Positions 16,946-26,398 of a stretch of 64,000 nucleotides of DNA are shown in pieces. The notes below the pieces were generated by a model that was not told the origin of the DNA, made no database searches, and worked only from the letters and a program-made list of their open reading frames with translations. The position numbers and the translations under genes were made by a program. Each line of letters starts with the position of its first letter. Within the stretch, counting starts at the first letter, position 1. Source of the DNA: JAGWRI01 sp035700805 (GTDB lineage Bacteria; Gemmatimonadota; Gemmatimonadetes; Gemmatimonadales; Gemmatimonadaceae); NCBI GenBank assembly GCA_035700805.1, contig DASSOG010000023.1, forward strand, positions 1 to 64,000. The letters are read 5' to 3'.

Positions 16946-18910
16946 CTACTGCGTGGACATCCGCTTCACCACGCCGGCGAGCAGGCGGACGCGGCGCGGA
17001 TCGCTTGAGCCGGCCACGTCGCGATCCAGATCCGCCCCGAGGCCGCGGAGGGCGGTCCGACGGGCGGCACCGCTCGCGCCCTGGGCGCGGTCCAGCGTGG
17101 CCTTGATGGCGGTGGTTCGGGCGGCGGGCAAGCCGTTGTCGCGCACCAGCTGATCCAGGTACGCGCGGGCCACCGGGAATGCATCGGGCCAGGAGAGCCG
17201 GGGCTGGCTTTGCGGGTTGTACACGTCCATGTGCACCAGGGCCGCGGCGTCGATCTCGTTCTGCGTCAGGTCCGCGGTGGGCGTGAGCTTGAAGACATCC
17301 AGCCCGCGGGCGATTTCCGAGCCGTAGACATAGCCGTTGTAGTAATACCCGCCCCAGTACCCGCCCAGGACCAGCCTGGTGGAGTCAATGGGGCCCTGGT
17401 CGTAGTAGGCGATCTCCCTGGGCTGGGCCGGATCCGTGAAATCATATATAGAAATGCCGCCCTGGTACCAGGCCTGCACCATGATGTCGCGTCCCGGCAC
17501 CGGCACCAGGCCGCCGTTGTGCGCCACGCAATTCTCCTCGGGGGTCTGGGCTGCCGGCATCTTGAAGTAGCCGACGTGCGTCAGGTGCCGGTCGGTGATC
17601 GTGAAGATCGCGTCGGCGCCCCAGTCCAGGGGATCGCTGGCCCGGCACTTGGCCTGCGTGCCGCCGCCCCACTCGTCGGTGAACAGCATCGAGGTGGCGG
17701 CGTTGTTGAACGTGGCCGAGTGCCAGAAGGCAAAGTTCGAGTCGGCCATCGCCTGGATACGCACCGGATTTTCTGGGTTGCTGATATCCAGCAACAAGCC
17801 GTAGCCCGAGCAGGCGCCGCCGGCCAGGCCGGCCGCGGGGTACACGGTGATGTCGTGGCACTGCGACGGACCACTCGCAACCTGGTTCCCGGTGCGCCGC
17901 GGAAAGTTGACGCCGAGCTGCGTCAGCGTGTCCTGGGCCGCATCGGCGCGCGGGTCGTCCTGGCCGCCGTAGATCAGGACCACGAGCTGCCGGGCCGCGC
18001 GCGCGGAATCGTCAGCGGTGGCGGTGGCGGGCAGGCCGATGCGCGAGAGGAATCGGCGCGCCTGGGCCAGGCCGGCGCCGTTGGCCGTATCGGCCACCGA
18101 GACGCCGTGCGTGGCGGGCGCCGTAAGGTCGCTGAAGATGCGCGGGTGACTGACGATGGCGGCCTGCTCGGGGTGAGCGAGCGGGACCTTGATGACTTCG
18201 ATGCGGAAGAGCGCGGAGCTGGGGTCATCGACGCCGCCCCCCGCTTCGCAGCCGGCCATCTCGCTGGATGACCGCACCCGGGCCAGGCCGGAGACGTACA
18301 CGTACACCACGCCCTTGTCGTGCGGGTCGGGCAGGAGGGTGTGCGTATGGGAGCCGCGGCAGGTCTGCACGGCGGCCACTTGCTTCGGGCGTGCCGGATC
18401 ACTGATATCAAAGATCCGGATGCCGAGCATGCGCTCCTTGCTCACCGAGTCCTTGATCCCCTGCGTTCCGCAGTCGAGGCGGCTGCCGCCGTTTTCCGCG
18501 GAGACGAACAGCAGGTGGCCGTACACGGAGACGTCGCCCTGTTCGGTGAAGCACACCTTGGCGGCGGTGAGCCTGGGCTTCGCGGGATTCGCGATATCCC
18601 AGACCTGGATGCCGCTGAAGTTGCCCTGATAGAGGTAGTTGCCGGCGAAGGCGAGGTCGGAATTGGCGTAGGTGAGCCCGCCCGGATCATTGGGATGGAA
18701 CACGTCGGGCTTGTTGACGTGGGCTACGCGAGTCATGCCCTCCGAGGCCACGCCCGCGTTGTAGAGGCCGGCCGACAGGCCGACGCGTGGGTCGGTGGTG
18801 CTGGCCTGCGCGCTCGCGGCGGCGGGCATGACAATGGCGGCGACCAGCGCGCCGGCGGCGAGCGTGGAGTGGGTACGACGGGCCCAGCGGGCAAGGGAGG
18901 AGGGTCTCAT
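16946..18910 (-). CDS. Exported LVIVD-repeat beta-propeller protein
   Basis: A 654-residue secreted protein with a signal peptide (hydrophobic core LAAGALVAAIVMPAAASAQA). The mature part has repeated blades with the LVIVD-type signature, e.g. GIQVWDIANPAKPRL, GIRIFDISDPARPKQV, GLLLDISNPENPVRI and GISIYDFTDPAQPREI. It carries several Cys residues and His clusters (CRGSHTHTLL, FWHSATFNN, CVAHNGG). A helical C-terminal tail (about 560-654) follows. Such propellers are usually surface or periplasmic scaffolds of unknown role. Its ATG overlaps the DUF305 stop (ATGA), so the two are translationally coupled. No catalytic residues can be assigned. Confidence 0.85.
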   Translation of the reverse strand: MRPSSLARWARRTHSTLAAGALVAAIVMPAAASAQASTTDPRVGLSAGLYNAGVASEGMTRVAHVNKPDVFHPNDPGGLTYANSDLAFAGNYLYQGNFSGIQVWDIANPAKPRLTAAKVCFTEQGDVSVYGHLLFVSAENGGSRLDCGTQGIKDSVSKERMLGIRIFDISDPARPKQVAAVQTCRGSHTHTLLPDPHDKGVVYVYVSGLARVRSSSEMAGCEAGGGVDDPSSALFRIEVIKVPLAHPEQAAIVSHPRIFSDLTAPATHGVSVADTANGAGLAQARRFLSRIGLPATATADDSARAARQLVVLIYGGQDDPRADAAQDTLTQLGVNFPRRTGNQVASGPSQCHDITVYPAAGLAGGACSGYGLLLDISNPENPVRIQAMADSNFAFWHSATFNNAATSMLFTDEWGGGTQAKCRASDPLDWGADAIFTITDRHLTHVGYFKMPAAQTPEENCVAHNGGLVPVPGRDIMVQAWYQGGISIYDFTDPAQPREIAYYDQGPIDSTRLVLGGYWGGYYYNGYVYGSEIARGLDVFKLTPTADLTQNEIDAAALVHMDVYNPQSQPRLSWPDAFPVARAYLDQLVRDNGLPAARTTAIKATLDRAQGASGAARRTALRGLGADLDRDVAGSSDPRRVRLLAGVVKRMSTQ

Positions 18911-19578
18911 CTGGAGGGGTTCTTGGTGAGGGAGTTGAGGATGAGCTGCATACGATGGATCTCGGCGCGCTGTCCGGCGTCGATGTCCGTGGCGAAGCCA
19001 AAGAGCTCCGACTGCTGGCCGGCACCCGGCGTGGCGAAGAGGTCCTTGACCATCGTGAGCGCGCCCTGATGGTGGTGGATCATGCCAGCGAGGTACAGGG
19101 TGTCGAACGCGAGGCCACGCGCCGCGTCGAGTTGCTGCATCTGCGCCGCGGTCAGCATGCCGTCCATCAGCATGGGCATCTGGCCCATGTCCATGCCCGG
19201 CATGTGCAAGGGGCTGGAGTCGGTGATGGGCCTGGTGGCGCCGCTGAGCATGTGGAGCGGGTCGGGCGCGGATTGCTGCCGTGCCTTCAGCCAGTTCTGC
19301 ATGAGGGCAATCTCATCGCGCTGCGAGAGCGCGATGCGCTTGCACAGCGTGGCGACCTGGGGGCTGGCGCCGTGCGAAACGGCCCAGTCGGACATGACCA
19401 CCGCCTGCGCGTGATGCATGATCATGCCTTGCATGAAGGTCACGCCGGCCTTGGTATAGTCGTTGCCGGTGGAGCTGCCGGCCTGCGCGAGCAGGGGAAA
19501 CGCGGCGGCGGCCGAGACGGCGAGCGCAAGGGCAAGCGAGCGGTGCGCGTGCCGGAGGTGTGCGGATGAGGAACGCAT
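18907..19578 (-). CDS. DUF305 domain-containing exported protein
   Basis: A 223-residue protein with a signal peptide (start chosen at the ATG at 19578, MRSSSAHLRH; about 18 further codons upstream are open but unlikely). It shows the DUF305 hallmarks: FMQGMIMHHAQAVVMSDWA, QRDEIALMQNWL and MIHHHQGALTMVKDL. A Met-rich segment, HMPGMDMGQMPMLMDGM, lies between the two four-helix halves. DUF305 proteins are ferritin-like helical bundles found in the periplasm and often near copper-handling genes; function is not settled. The His/Met content suggests metal binding (inference). First gene of a two-gene unit with the LVIVD propeller. Confidence 0.9.
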   Translation of the reverse strand: MRSSSAHLRHAHRSLALALAVSAAAAFPLLAQAGSSTGNDYTKAGVTFMQGMIMHHAQAVVMSDWAVSHGASPQVATLCKRIALSQRDEIALMQNWLKARQQSAPDPLHMLSGATRPITDSSPLHMPGMDMGQMPMLMDGMLTAAQMQQLDAARGLAFDTLYLAGMIHHHQGALTMVKDLFATPGAGQQSELFGFATDIDAGQRAEIHRMQLILNSLTKNPSR

Positions 19579-19692
19579 GGTCGGTTGCGACGTGGAACGT
19601 GGGGTGGCGGCCCGGCAGTGCGTGCTACGCACGTCGTACCATGCCCCGAGCGGACGACAGCGTCAAGGGGCGCGGGGCGCCAGGGAGCCCGA

Positions 19693-22600
19693 TCAGGGGT
19701 TTACGGTGAACGTGTTCGTGTAGGGCGTGTAGTTCGCCGCCGTGAACGTGGCGCTGGCGGTGCCGGCGGCCACGGCCTTCACGTAGAAGGTGACGTACGA
19801 GGCGCCCGCCGGGATGGTGGCGCTGGTGATCACGGCTCCGCCCGAGCGGAACTCGATGTTCGCGTTGGGGGCGAGGGTCCATGTGGTGGCGGCGAGTACC
19901 GGATGCGTGCCCTGCGCAGGATCGCGCGCATAGAGCGTAACCGATACGGAATCTCCCACGGCCAGCGAACCCGGCCAGCCGCTGATCGGGTCAATGCGGC
20001 CCTCGCCGACGACGACGACCGCGGTATCCGGGTAGTGCGCCGGGCTGGCGAGCGCGGCAACCACCGAATCGGTGCCCGCGGAGTTGCCGATAATACGGAA
20101 GTAGGTGAGGTAGCTGTTGGGTGCGATGCTCAGTGGGGACGTGGGCACCGTGCTGGTGTGTGGGGTCTGGAGGTAGGTGAGGGTCACGCTGCCGCCGGCG
20201 GGCAGGTTGTCCTGGGCCGCGGCGTACACATTATCCAGATACTGCCCGATGCCCAGGGAGACCGTACTCCAGCTCAGCGAGAGCTTGGGCGTATTGACGG
20301 TGAGGTTCGCGGTGCCCGTGGTGTACCGGTAGAACGCGGCGCGCGGGTCAGTGGCAGACATCTGCGCCGTGCCCGCCACGCCGGGAGACCACATCGCCTG
20401 GTGGCTGTAATAGGCGCCCGCGGGGATGGTGACGGTGAGCGAGTCAAGGCTGGCCACCGACGGGCTGGACGAGGCGAGGGTGACGGTGACGTCCTCCGTG
20501 ACATAGTGCGAGGCGCCATCCGCGTCCTGGGCATATACCAGGACGCTTGTCGCTGGGGCGGTGGTGTTGAGCACGGTGGACGTGCTGATCTGGAACCTGG
20601 GTTGCGTGACCTGCACGTTGGTGGAGACGCCCGAGTACCCCGTGGCCGTGGCCTGGATCTGCACCGTGCCCAGGGTATCCACCGCATCGATCTTGAAGTA
20701 CGCCGAGCTCGACCCGCCCGGGATGGTGACGGACGCCGGCGCGGTGGCCACGCGGGTATCCGTACTCGCCAGGTTCACGGTGAGGTCACTCGCCACGGGG
20801 TTGGGCGTGTACACATAGATCCCGGACGGGCCGGTGGACTGCCGCATGCCGAGCTTGATGGCGCTGGTGCTGAAGTGCAGGGCGGGGCCAGTGACTGTGA
20901 CGAAGTTGGTGGTATCCGGCAGGTAGTCCGCCCCCGAGGAATCCGAGACGATGACCGCGGCGGTCCCCGGTCCCACGACGCTCACCGCGGCACCGACATT
21001 GAGCTGGTCCTTGAGCACGTGGACATACGACTGGGCCGGGCGCAGCACCGTGGTGTCCGTGGACTGGACCAGGATCGTCACGGTGTCGGACGCATACCGG
21101 CTGTTCGACAGGCTGTCCTGCGTGTACACCGTCAGGTTGAACGGCGGGTTGGTGGTGGTCGTGGTGCCGGGCAAGCCGGAGACGGACAGCTTCGGCGTGG
21201 TGACGATCACGACCGCGGTGTCGGGCAGGTAGCCCGGCGCGGTCGCGATGATGGTGTCCCTTCCATAGGCTCGGCCGTAGTAGGCCCAGTAGGCGTAGTA
21301 CGAAGCGGCGGGGATCGTGAGGGAGGTGGCCGTGAGGGAATCGGCCGCCGGGTTGCTGTGGCTCAGGGAGATGGTCAGCGGTGCGGTCCTGGAATCGGGG
21401 GTCGAGACATACGCCCCGGTGGACTGCACATGCTGCCGCTTGCCGACGGTCGCCGTCGTGAAGTTGAACGAGAGCTTCGGCGACTGGACGGTATATGTGA
21501 TGGTGTCTGGCGGGTAGCCGGTCGAGGTGGCGACAAGCATGGCGGTTCCCGTATCAACCGGGCTGGCCATGGCTGACGCGCTGGTCGCCGCGCCGGCGGG
21601 AACCGTGATGGTCGCGGAATCCACCGTGATCACGCTGGGGTTGGTGGACGCCAGCGAAATGGTCAGCGGGGTGGTGCGGGCATGCGTGGTGCCCGTCGAA
21701 TCCTGCATGGTCACGCTGAGGGTCCGGCCTGGACCGAAGTTGTTCATCGTCCCGCCGCCGTTGAGGACGAAGCGCGGGGACGTCACGATATAGACCGCGG
21801 TGTCAGGCGAGTATCCCAGCGCCGAGGCAATCACGGTATCCCGGCCGGCGGCCTTGCCGCGAACCGTGAAGTAGCTGTAGTACGTGCCGTTCGGGATCGT
21901 GATTGATGCCGGCACCCCCAACTGGTTGGTGTCCGGCACGGACAACGTGACCGTCAGGGGGGCGCTGACCGGGTTGGGCGTGCTGACGTACATGCTCGGA
22001 TCCTGCTGGCCCACGCCGATGGTGCGCTGGGTCCAATTGAGCGAGAGCTTGGGGCCTGTCACGGTCACGAGGACCGAATCCGGCGTGTGGCCGCCGGCGG
22101 AGGCAATGATATACGCCGTGCCGCCCATTCCACCCGGGACCGCGCGCGCCGAGCTGTTGCTGGTGGCGCCCGGCACGATCGTGACGACCGTGTCCAGCAC
22201 CTTCATTACCGTCGTGTCGCTGGACGCCAGGTGGACGACGAGCGAACTGGTGCGCGCATGCGCGGCCTTGGTGGAGTCCTCGGAATAGACGGTGAAGTTC
22301 TGGGTCGGCGCGGTGGTGACGATGGAAACGCCGCAGCAGATGCCGACGTGCGGCGTGGAGACCACGACCGACATCGGTGCGTTGAGCGTCCATCCCGGGG
22401 CGGCCGCGGTGATCGTGTCGACACCCGCGGCCACCGCCCGAAGGGTGAAGTACGCGTAGTATCCGCCTTTCGTGATCGTCAGCGACGCGGGCACGCGCGC
22501 CACGTTCGAGTCCTTGCCAGCGAGGCTGAACGTGACCGCCTGATTCGTGTAGGTGGGAACCGTGGCCGCGTGCGACTCCTGCTGGCCCGCGCCCAGCAGG

Positions 22601-25600
22601 ACATAGGCGGGTGAGAAGCTGAACTTGGCGGCGTAGACGGTGCTGGTGGCAGCGGTTCCGTTCACGCCGGCGGCCTGCGGGGTGATGGTGCTGGAACCCG
22701 CGCCCACGCCGATCACCTGGACGTCCGCGGCGAGCTGTCCCGCGGGGATGAACGCTGGATCAGGCGAGACGGTGACGACGTTCGGCGTCCCGAAGGCGAA
22801 GGTGACGTAGGTGCCACCCGCCGGCGACGGATCGGAGAGGACGACCTGCGTGGCCACCTGGTCCGTGGCGTTCATGGAGAATCCGGTGCTGGCCAGTTGC
22901 ATCGTCGCCTGGACGGCCAGTGCCGCGGTGTCGCCGGCGAAGCCGGTACCGCTGCCGTCGGTGGCGGTCACGAACGTCGTGCCGGCGTTGTGCCCGATAA
23001 GGGTGGCATTCACCGAGGTCTGGCCGGCCGGAATGGTCACCGACGTGGTGCTCCAGTGCGCCGCGGTGTCCCCCACCGTGAGGTTCACCGTGACCGCCTG
23101 GCCGCTGGTCTTGCTCAGGTACACCGGCACCGGGACGGTGGAGCCGCGCCCGATGGTCAACGTATCGCGCCCGAACGAAATGCGCGGCGGCACCGAATTG
23201 TTCACCAGAACGACGGCCGTGTCGGACGTGATCGTGCCGTTGGTGGCCACCATCCGCGCGGTGCCATTGAGGACGCCGGTCACTACGCCCGTGGTCGAGT
23301 TGACCGTGGCCACGGTGGGCTGCAGCGACGTGAACGTGAACGTCCCGCCCGAGATGAACCGCGCCCGCGCGTCGAGGCCGCGGGCCGTGAGGGCACCACT
23401 GCCGGCCACGCCAACGGTGAGCGTGTCGGGTGACAGGTCGATCGAATCCAGGACCTGCGCGACCTTGAGGGTCGCGCCGCCGGTGACGCCATCCGCCGCC
23501 GCGCTGATGGTGGCCACGCCGTTGGCGGCCGACTTTGCGCGCGCCGTGGGCGACCCGACGGAATCCAGGATGGCCACCGAGCCATTGGAAGTGGCCCACG
23601 TGAACGTGACCCCAGTCATGGGGGCGTCCAGCGTGTCGTGGGCGACAGCCACAAAGCTGCGCGTGTCTCCCAGCGATTTCAGGGATGTCGTATCGGTTAC
23701 CGGCGTGCCGGACGAGTCGCGCCCGACCTCGATGCGCGTGATGGGAGTGAGGATCGTGATGTCCGCCACGCCGACGATACTGTTCACGGTGGCCTTCACC
23801 TGCGTCGTGCCCAGGGTCAGCCCGGTGACGAGGCCCGTGCTGTCCACCGTCGCCACGGCGGGCGCGGTGGACGACCAGGCGATGGCGGGGCTCCCCGCCA
23901 CCGGGTGGCCTCGGCCATCCACCACTGAAGCGCTGAACTGGTACGTGCGGGTGCGGTAGATGTCGCGGGTCCCAGGCGTCACCTGCACCGTGACCACGAG
24001 CTGCTTCACCACCACCAGCGCGGAGTCCTTGCTGCCCCGCGACTCGGTGGCCACGACCCACGTGCTCCCGTTGGCGGCGGCGACCACGTGCCCGGCGGTG
24101 TCCACGGTGGCCACACTCGGCGTGCGGCTCACCCATGCGAAGGTCCCCGGGATCGCGGCATTCAGCGAATCGCGGGCCTGCGCCGTGAACGCGGCAGTGT
24201 CACCAAGGGACGTGAGCGTGTCGAGGTGCGTGGAGAGTTGCGTGGTGATGAAGGCCCCGGCGGGCGGCGAGGCCGTGGCCGAGAATGCCACGGAGAGCGA
24301 GTCGCTGGTGGCCGTGAGGGTCTGCACGCCGGAACTGCCCAGGGTCCACCCGCCAACGGCGGCCACGCCGGAGGCGTTGGTGGCGGTCCGGAGTCCGGTG
24401 GCGGATCCCCCGCCGGCGGTCACCGCGAACACGACGGAATCACCCGCGATGGGATTGCCGTGTGCGTCCGTGATCCTGACCGCTGGCTTGATGGGCAGGG
24501 CGCTGCCAGCCGTTACCGTCTGCGAATCGCCAGCGGATTTCGTCATCACGGCCGCGGGGCCGGCAACCGCCGTTTCCCCGAATTGCGTGGTGAGGCCGGC
24601 CCCCGCGCTCGCGGTCACGCTGTCCTGGCCGGCCGCGGTGCCCAGCGTGAGCGTCGTGCTCGCCTGGCCCGCCGAGTCGGTGACCGAAGAATCCGGATTC
24701 ACACTGCCGCCGCCCGCGATCACCGTCCAGGTGATCTTGATCCCTGGTACGGGGTGGCTGCCGGCGTCGCGCACCAGCACCACAAGCGGATTCGGGAGCG
24801 CGCTGGCCACCCCGGCGGTCTGCGCGTTACCGGACTGGCGGGCAATGCTGCTGGGGTGCCGGGGGGTGGCGGTGGCCGTGAAGCGGACCCGGGCGCTGGT
24901 GTCGGCGCGGAGGACCGCTGTCACGGTGTCCGTGCGCAGCGCGGTGCCCAGCGTATAGCCGACACTCGCGGTGCCATCGGAACCGGTGATGCTGGAGTCG
25001 CCTGCCAGCGAGCCCGCGCCAGCCGTTCGACGCCAGTCTACCACGGCGCCGGTTGCCGGATTGCTGAACTGGTCGGAGACCTTCACCACGAACGGCGCCG
25101 CCAGCGTGGTGCCGATGCTGTCTGCCTGCGCATCGCCGGACACCTTGGCCATTGCCGCCGGCGCGCCGGCCTTCGCGTCGGCCGTCAATGTGTCGCTCGT
25201 GAGGCCGGTGGATGAGACAATGAACTGCTGCGAGCCGGCGGTATGCCCCAGGGTCATCACGGCCTGCGCCCGCCCGGTGGTGTCGGTGATGGCGGCGGTC
25301 GGCGTCACCACGCCGGCGGCGGGCGCCGAGAAGGTGACGGCTACATCCGGCACGGGCGTCCCGGACGCGGTCTGGACTTCCGCGATGATGGGCTGGGCGA
25401 GCGCCGAGCCTACGACGCCTGACTGACTGTCGCCACCCACGACGACCACCCGGGTCGGCGGGGCTGTAATGAACAGTGACACTGAATCGCGAAGGCCGTT
25501 CGGGGTTCGGGCAGTGATCCGGGTGCGCCCCTCGTTCCCCGCCGCCGTGAATGTGCCGCTGGCGTCAATGGATCCCAGGCTGGGATCTGCCACGGCCCAC

Positions 25601-26016
25601 GCCACCGCGGTGCCTGACACCAGTCCACCGCTGGAATCGTGGGCGGTCACCTGGTAGGCCACGGAACCGTTGACGCGGATGGTGGTGTCGCGCGGTGCGA
25701 TGGTCAGCGAGGTCGCACGCGCCCCAGGTCCCACATAGACGATGGGGATGGTGGGCGCCGATCCGGAGGGAATCGCCCCGGCATTGGCCAGCACCTTCTG
25801 TGTTCCCGAAAACAGGACGATCGTGCCGCTGCGCAGCTCGATCTGGACCGTCAGCTCCTCGCTGGCGCCGTTGATCTCCACGGGAAAGGTGAGCACCAGC
25901 GAATCGGTGCCAGCCGCGATGTTGACGACGGTGTCGAACGGGGCCACCGGCGGGTGTTCGATGCGGACATGGATGTTGTCCACGGCGAGCCCGAAGGCGG
26001 GCAGGGCGTTCAGCAC
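19693..26016 (-). CDS. Giant multi-domain Ig-like surface protein
   Basis: From the GTG at 26016 the protein is 2107 residues. After an N-terminal unit of about 110 residues I count roughly 21 Ig-like modules of 85-105 residues. They are one BIG2-like, four BIG1/invasin-like (GDSQTVTAGSALP, DAHGNPIAGDSVVF, TDSAGQASTTLTLGT), four BIG2-like (SVATVDTAGHV), two intermediate, then ten alternating A and B modules. The protein ends in TFTVNP with no sortase, PorSS or barrel sorting domain. The reading frame is open upstream to 26301 and encodes a hydrophobic segment with a Cys (see next entry), so the true start probably lies upstream of 26016. The role is probably adhesion or surface layer; the ligand is unknown. 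A unit of this type may be assembled from recombining repeats. Confidence 0.85.
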   Translation of the reverse strand: MLNALPAFGLAVDNIHVRIEHPPVAPFDTVVNIAAGTDSLVLTFPVEINGASEELTVQIELRSGTIVLFSGTQKVLANAGAIPSGSAPTIPIVYVGPGARATSLTIAPRDTTIRVNGSVAYQVTAHDSSGGLVSGTAVAWAVADPSLGSIDASGTFTAAGNEGRTRITARTPNGLRDSVSLFITAPPTRVVVVGGDSQSGVVGSALAQPIIAEVQTASGTPVPDVAVTFSAPAAGVVTPTAAITDTTGRAQAVMTLGHTAGSQQFIVSSTGLTSDTLTADAKAGAPAAMAKVSGDAQADSIGTTLAAPFVVKVSDQFSNPATGAVVDWRRTAGAGSLAGDSSITGSDGTASVGYTLGTALRTDTVTAVLRADTSARVRFTATATPRHPSSIARQSGNAQTAGVASALPNPLVVLVRDAGSHPVPGIKITWTVIAGGGSVNPDSSVTDSAGQASTTLTLGTAAGQDSVTASAGAGLTTQFGETAVAGPAAVMTKSAGDSQTVTAGSALPIKPAVRITDAHGNPIAGDSVVFAVTAGGGSATGLRTATNASGVAAVGGWTLGSSGVQTLTATSDSLSVAFSATASPPAGAFITTQLSTHLDTLTSLGDTAAFTAQARDSLNAAIPGTFAWVSRTPSVATVDTAGHVVAAANGSTWVVATESRGSKDSALVVVKQLVVTVQVTPGTRDIYRTRTYQFSASVVDGRGHPVAGSPAIAWSSTAPAVATVDSTGLVTGLTLGTTQVKATVNSIVGVADITILTPITRIEVGRDSSGTPVTDTTSLKSLGDTRSFVAVAHDTLDAPMTGVTFTWATSNGSVAILDSVGSPTARAKSAANGVATISAAADGVTGGATLKVAQVLDSIDLSPDTLTVGVAGSGALTARGLDARARFISGGTFTFTSLQPTVATVNSTTGVVTGVLNGTARMVATNGTITSDTAVVLVNNSVPPRISFGRDTLTIGRGSTVPVPVYLSKTSGQAVTVNLTVGDTAAHWSTTSVTIPAGQTSVNATLIGHNAGTTFVTATDGSGTGFAGDTAALAVQATMQLASTGFSMNATDQVATQVVLSDPSPAGGTYVTFAFGTPNVVTVSPDPAFIPAGQLAADVQVIGVGAGSSTITPQAAGVNGTAATSTVYAAKFSFSPAYVLLGAGQQESHAATVPTYTNQAVTFSLAGKDSNVARVPASLTITKGGYYAYFTLRAVAAGVDTITAAAPGWTLNAPMSVVVSTPHVGICCGVSIVTTAPTQNFTVYSEDSTKAAHARTSSLVVHLASSDTTVMKVLDTVVTIVPGATSNSSARAVPGGMGGTAYIIASAGGHTPDSVLVTVTGPKLSLNWTQRTIGVGQQDPSMYVSTPNPVSAPLTVTLSVPDTNQLGVPASITIPNGTYYSYFTVRGKAAGRDTVIASALGYSPDTAVYIVTSPRFVLNGGGTMNNFGPGRTLSVTMQDSTGTTHARTTPLTISLASTNPSVITVDSATITVPAGAATSASAMASPVDTGTAMLVATSTGYPPDTITYTVQSPKLSFNFTTATVGKRQHVQSTGAYVSTPDSRTAPLTISLSHSNPAADSLTATSLTIPAASYYAYWAYYGRAYGRDTIIATAPGYLPDTAVVIVTTPKLSVSGLPGTTTTTNPPFNLTVYTQDSLSNSRYASDTVTILVQSTDTTVLRPAQSYVHVLKDQLNVGAAVSVVGPGTAAVIVSDSSGADYLPDTTNFVTVTGPALHFSTSAIKLGMRQSTGPSGIYVYTPNPVASDLTVNLASTDTRVATAPASVTIPGGSSSAYFKIDAVDTLGTVQIQATATGYSGVSTNVQVTQPRFQISTSTVLNTTAPATSVLVYAQDADGASHYVTEDVTVTLASSSPSVASLDSLTVTIPAGAYYSHQAMWSPGVAGTAQMSATDPRAAFYRYTTGTANLTVNTPKLSLSWSTVSLGIGQYLDNVYAAAQDNLPAGGSVTLTYLQTPHTSTVPTSPLSIAPNSYLTYFRIIGNSAGTDSVVAALASPAHYPDTAVVVVGEGRIDPISGWPGSLAVGDSVSVTLYARDPAQGTHPVLAATTWTLAPNANIEFRSGGAVITSATIPAGASYVTFYVKAVAAGTASATFTAANYTPYTNTFTVNP
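19696..22630 (-). repeat. Ten alternating Ig-like modules (five A-B pairs)
   Basis: The C-terminal 970 or so residues of the Ig-like protein form five tandem pairs. A modules carry a VPASITIPNGTYYSYF-like core followed by AAGRDTIIA and a GYLPDTAVVIVT end. B modules start with a VYTQDS-like strand and contain SATITVPAGA plus GTAMLVATSTGYPPDT. The aromatic YYAYF/YYSYF/YLTYF motif recurs in four of the five A modules; the fourth A module reads SSSAYF. Divergence between copies is moderate, so they are old duplications and not recent expansions. Confidence 0.7.
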
Positions 26017-26301
26017 CGCGGCATCGGCCGCGGAGAACGCCGGCGCTACCCCGACGAGCGCGGGGCCCGACGCATGCCCGGGTCCAGTGAGGCTGTCGCT
26101 GCACGTGAGGCCGCCCAGCAGGGAGAGCGCGACGAGCGCGGCCCCGACGATCCTGCGGGGGCCGCCCCGGCGTCGGGGGGGCTGGCGGGTGTTATGCGGT
26201 TCGGAGGGCAGGCGAGGGCGGGAGTACGCGTGGTCGGGGGGACGGCCGGCTGAATCCCGGAAGTCGAGGGCCCTTAATTCCCACTTTGCACTGGGGTCCT
26301 G
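26017..26301 (-). other. Open region carrying the probable secretion signal of the Ig-like protein
   Basis: The Ig-gene frame is open from a stop at 26304-26302 down to 26016 and reads RRIVGAALVALSLL, then GGLTCSDSLTGPG, then PALVGVAPAFSAADA before the GTG. This has the form of a signal peptide with an imperfect lipobox (GLTC). The stretch holds no in-frame ATG, GTG or TTG; the only CTG with a suitable n-region is at 26211, and an ATC lies at 26151. A seven-G run at 26175-26181 is a possible indel site. Beyond the signal I see no other gene in 26017-26398. Confidence 0.55.
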
Positions 26302-26305
26302 TCAA
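26275..26305 (-). promoter_or_regulatory. Candidate sigma-70 promoter of the Ig-like gene
   Basis: Leftward, a consensus -35 TTGACA occupies 26305-26300. The AT-rich GGGAATTAA downstream offers -10 candidates: GGGAAT at spacing 17 or GAATTA at spacing 19. Transcription would begin near 26268, about 250 bases before the GTG at 26016, which leaves room for the upstream signal-peptide coding. Confidence 0.4.
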
Positions 26306-26398
26306 GGGCCTGGCGCACCAACCGAAGTAGGCGTCGTGAACAGCCGGGCGACTCGCCCCGGCCGGCGCCGGGGGGCCGCGGGGCAGGGCGAGGCCTGT

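Noticed and set aside
19619..19631. Short perfect hairpin GTGCGT/ACGCAC after the Ig-like gene
   Set aside because: The stem is only 6 bp, lacks a U tract and lies 60 bases past the stop; too weak to call a terminator.
19585..21576. A 663-codon plus-strand open frame within the Ig-like gene
   Set aside because: It is the antisense shadow of the repeat region, rich in Gly/Arg, with no family features.
26340..26398. GC-rich inverted repeat after the glycine-repeat gene
   Set aside because: A CTCGCCC/GGGCGAG stem is present but with an irregular centre and no U tract, so termination cannot be supported.
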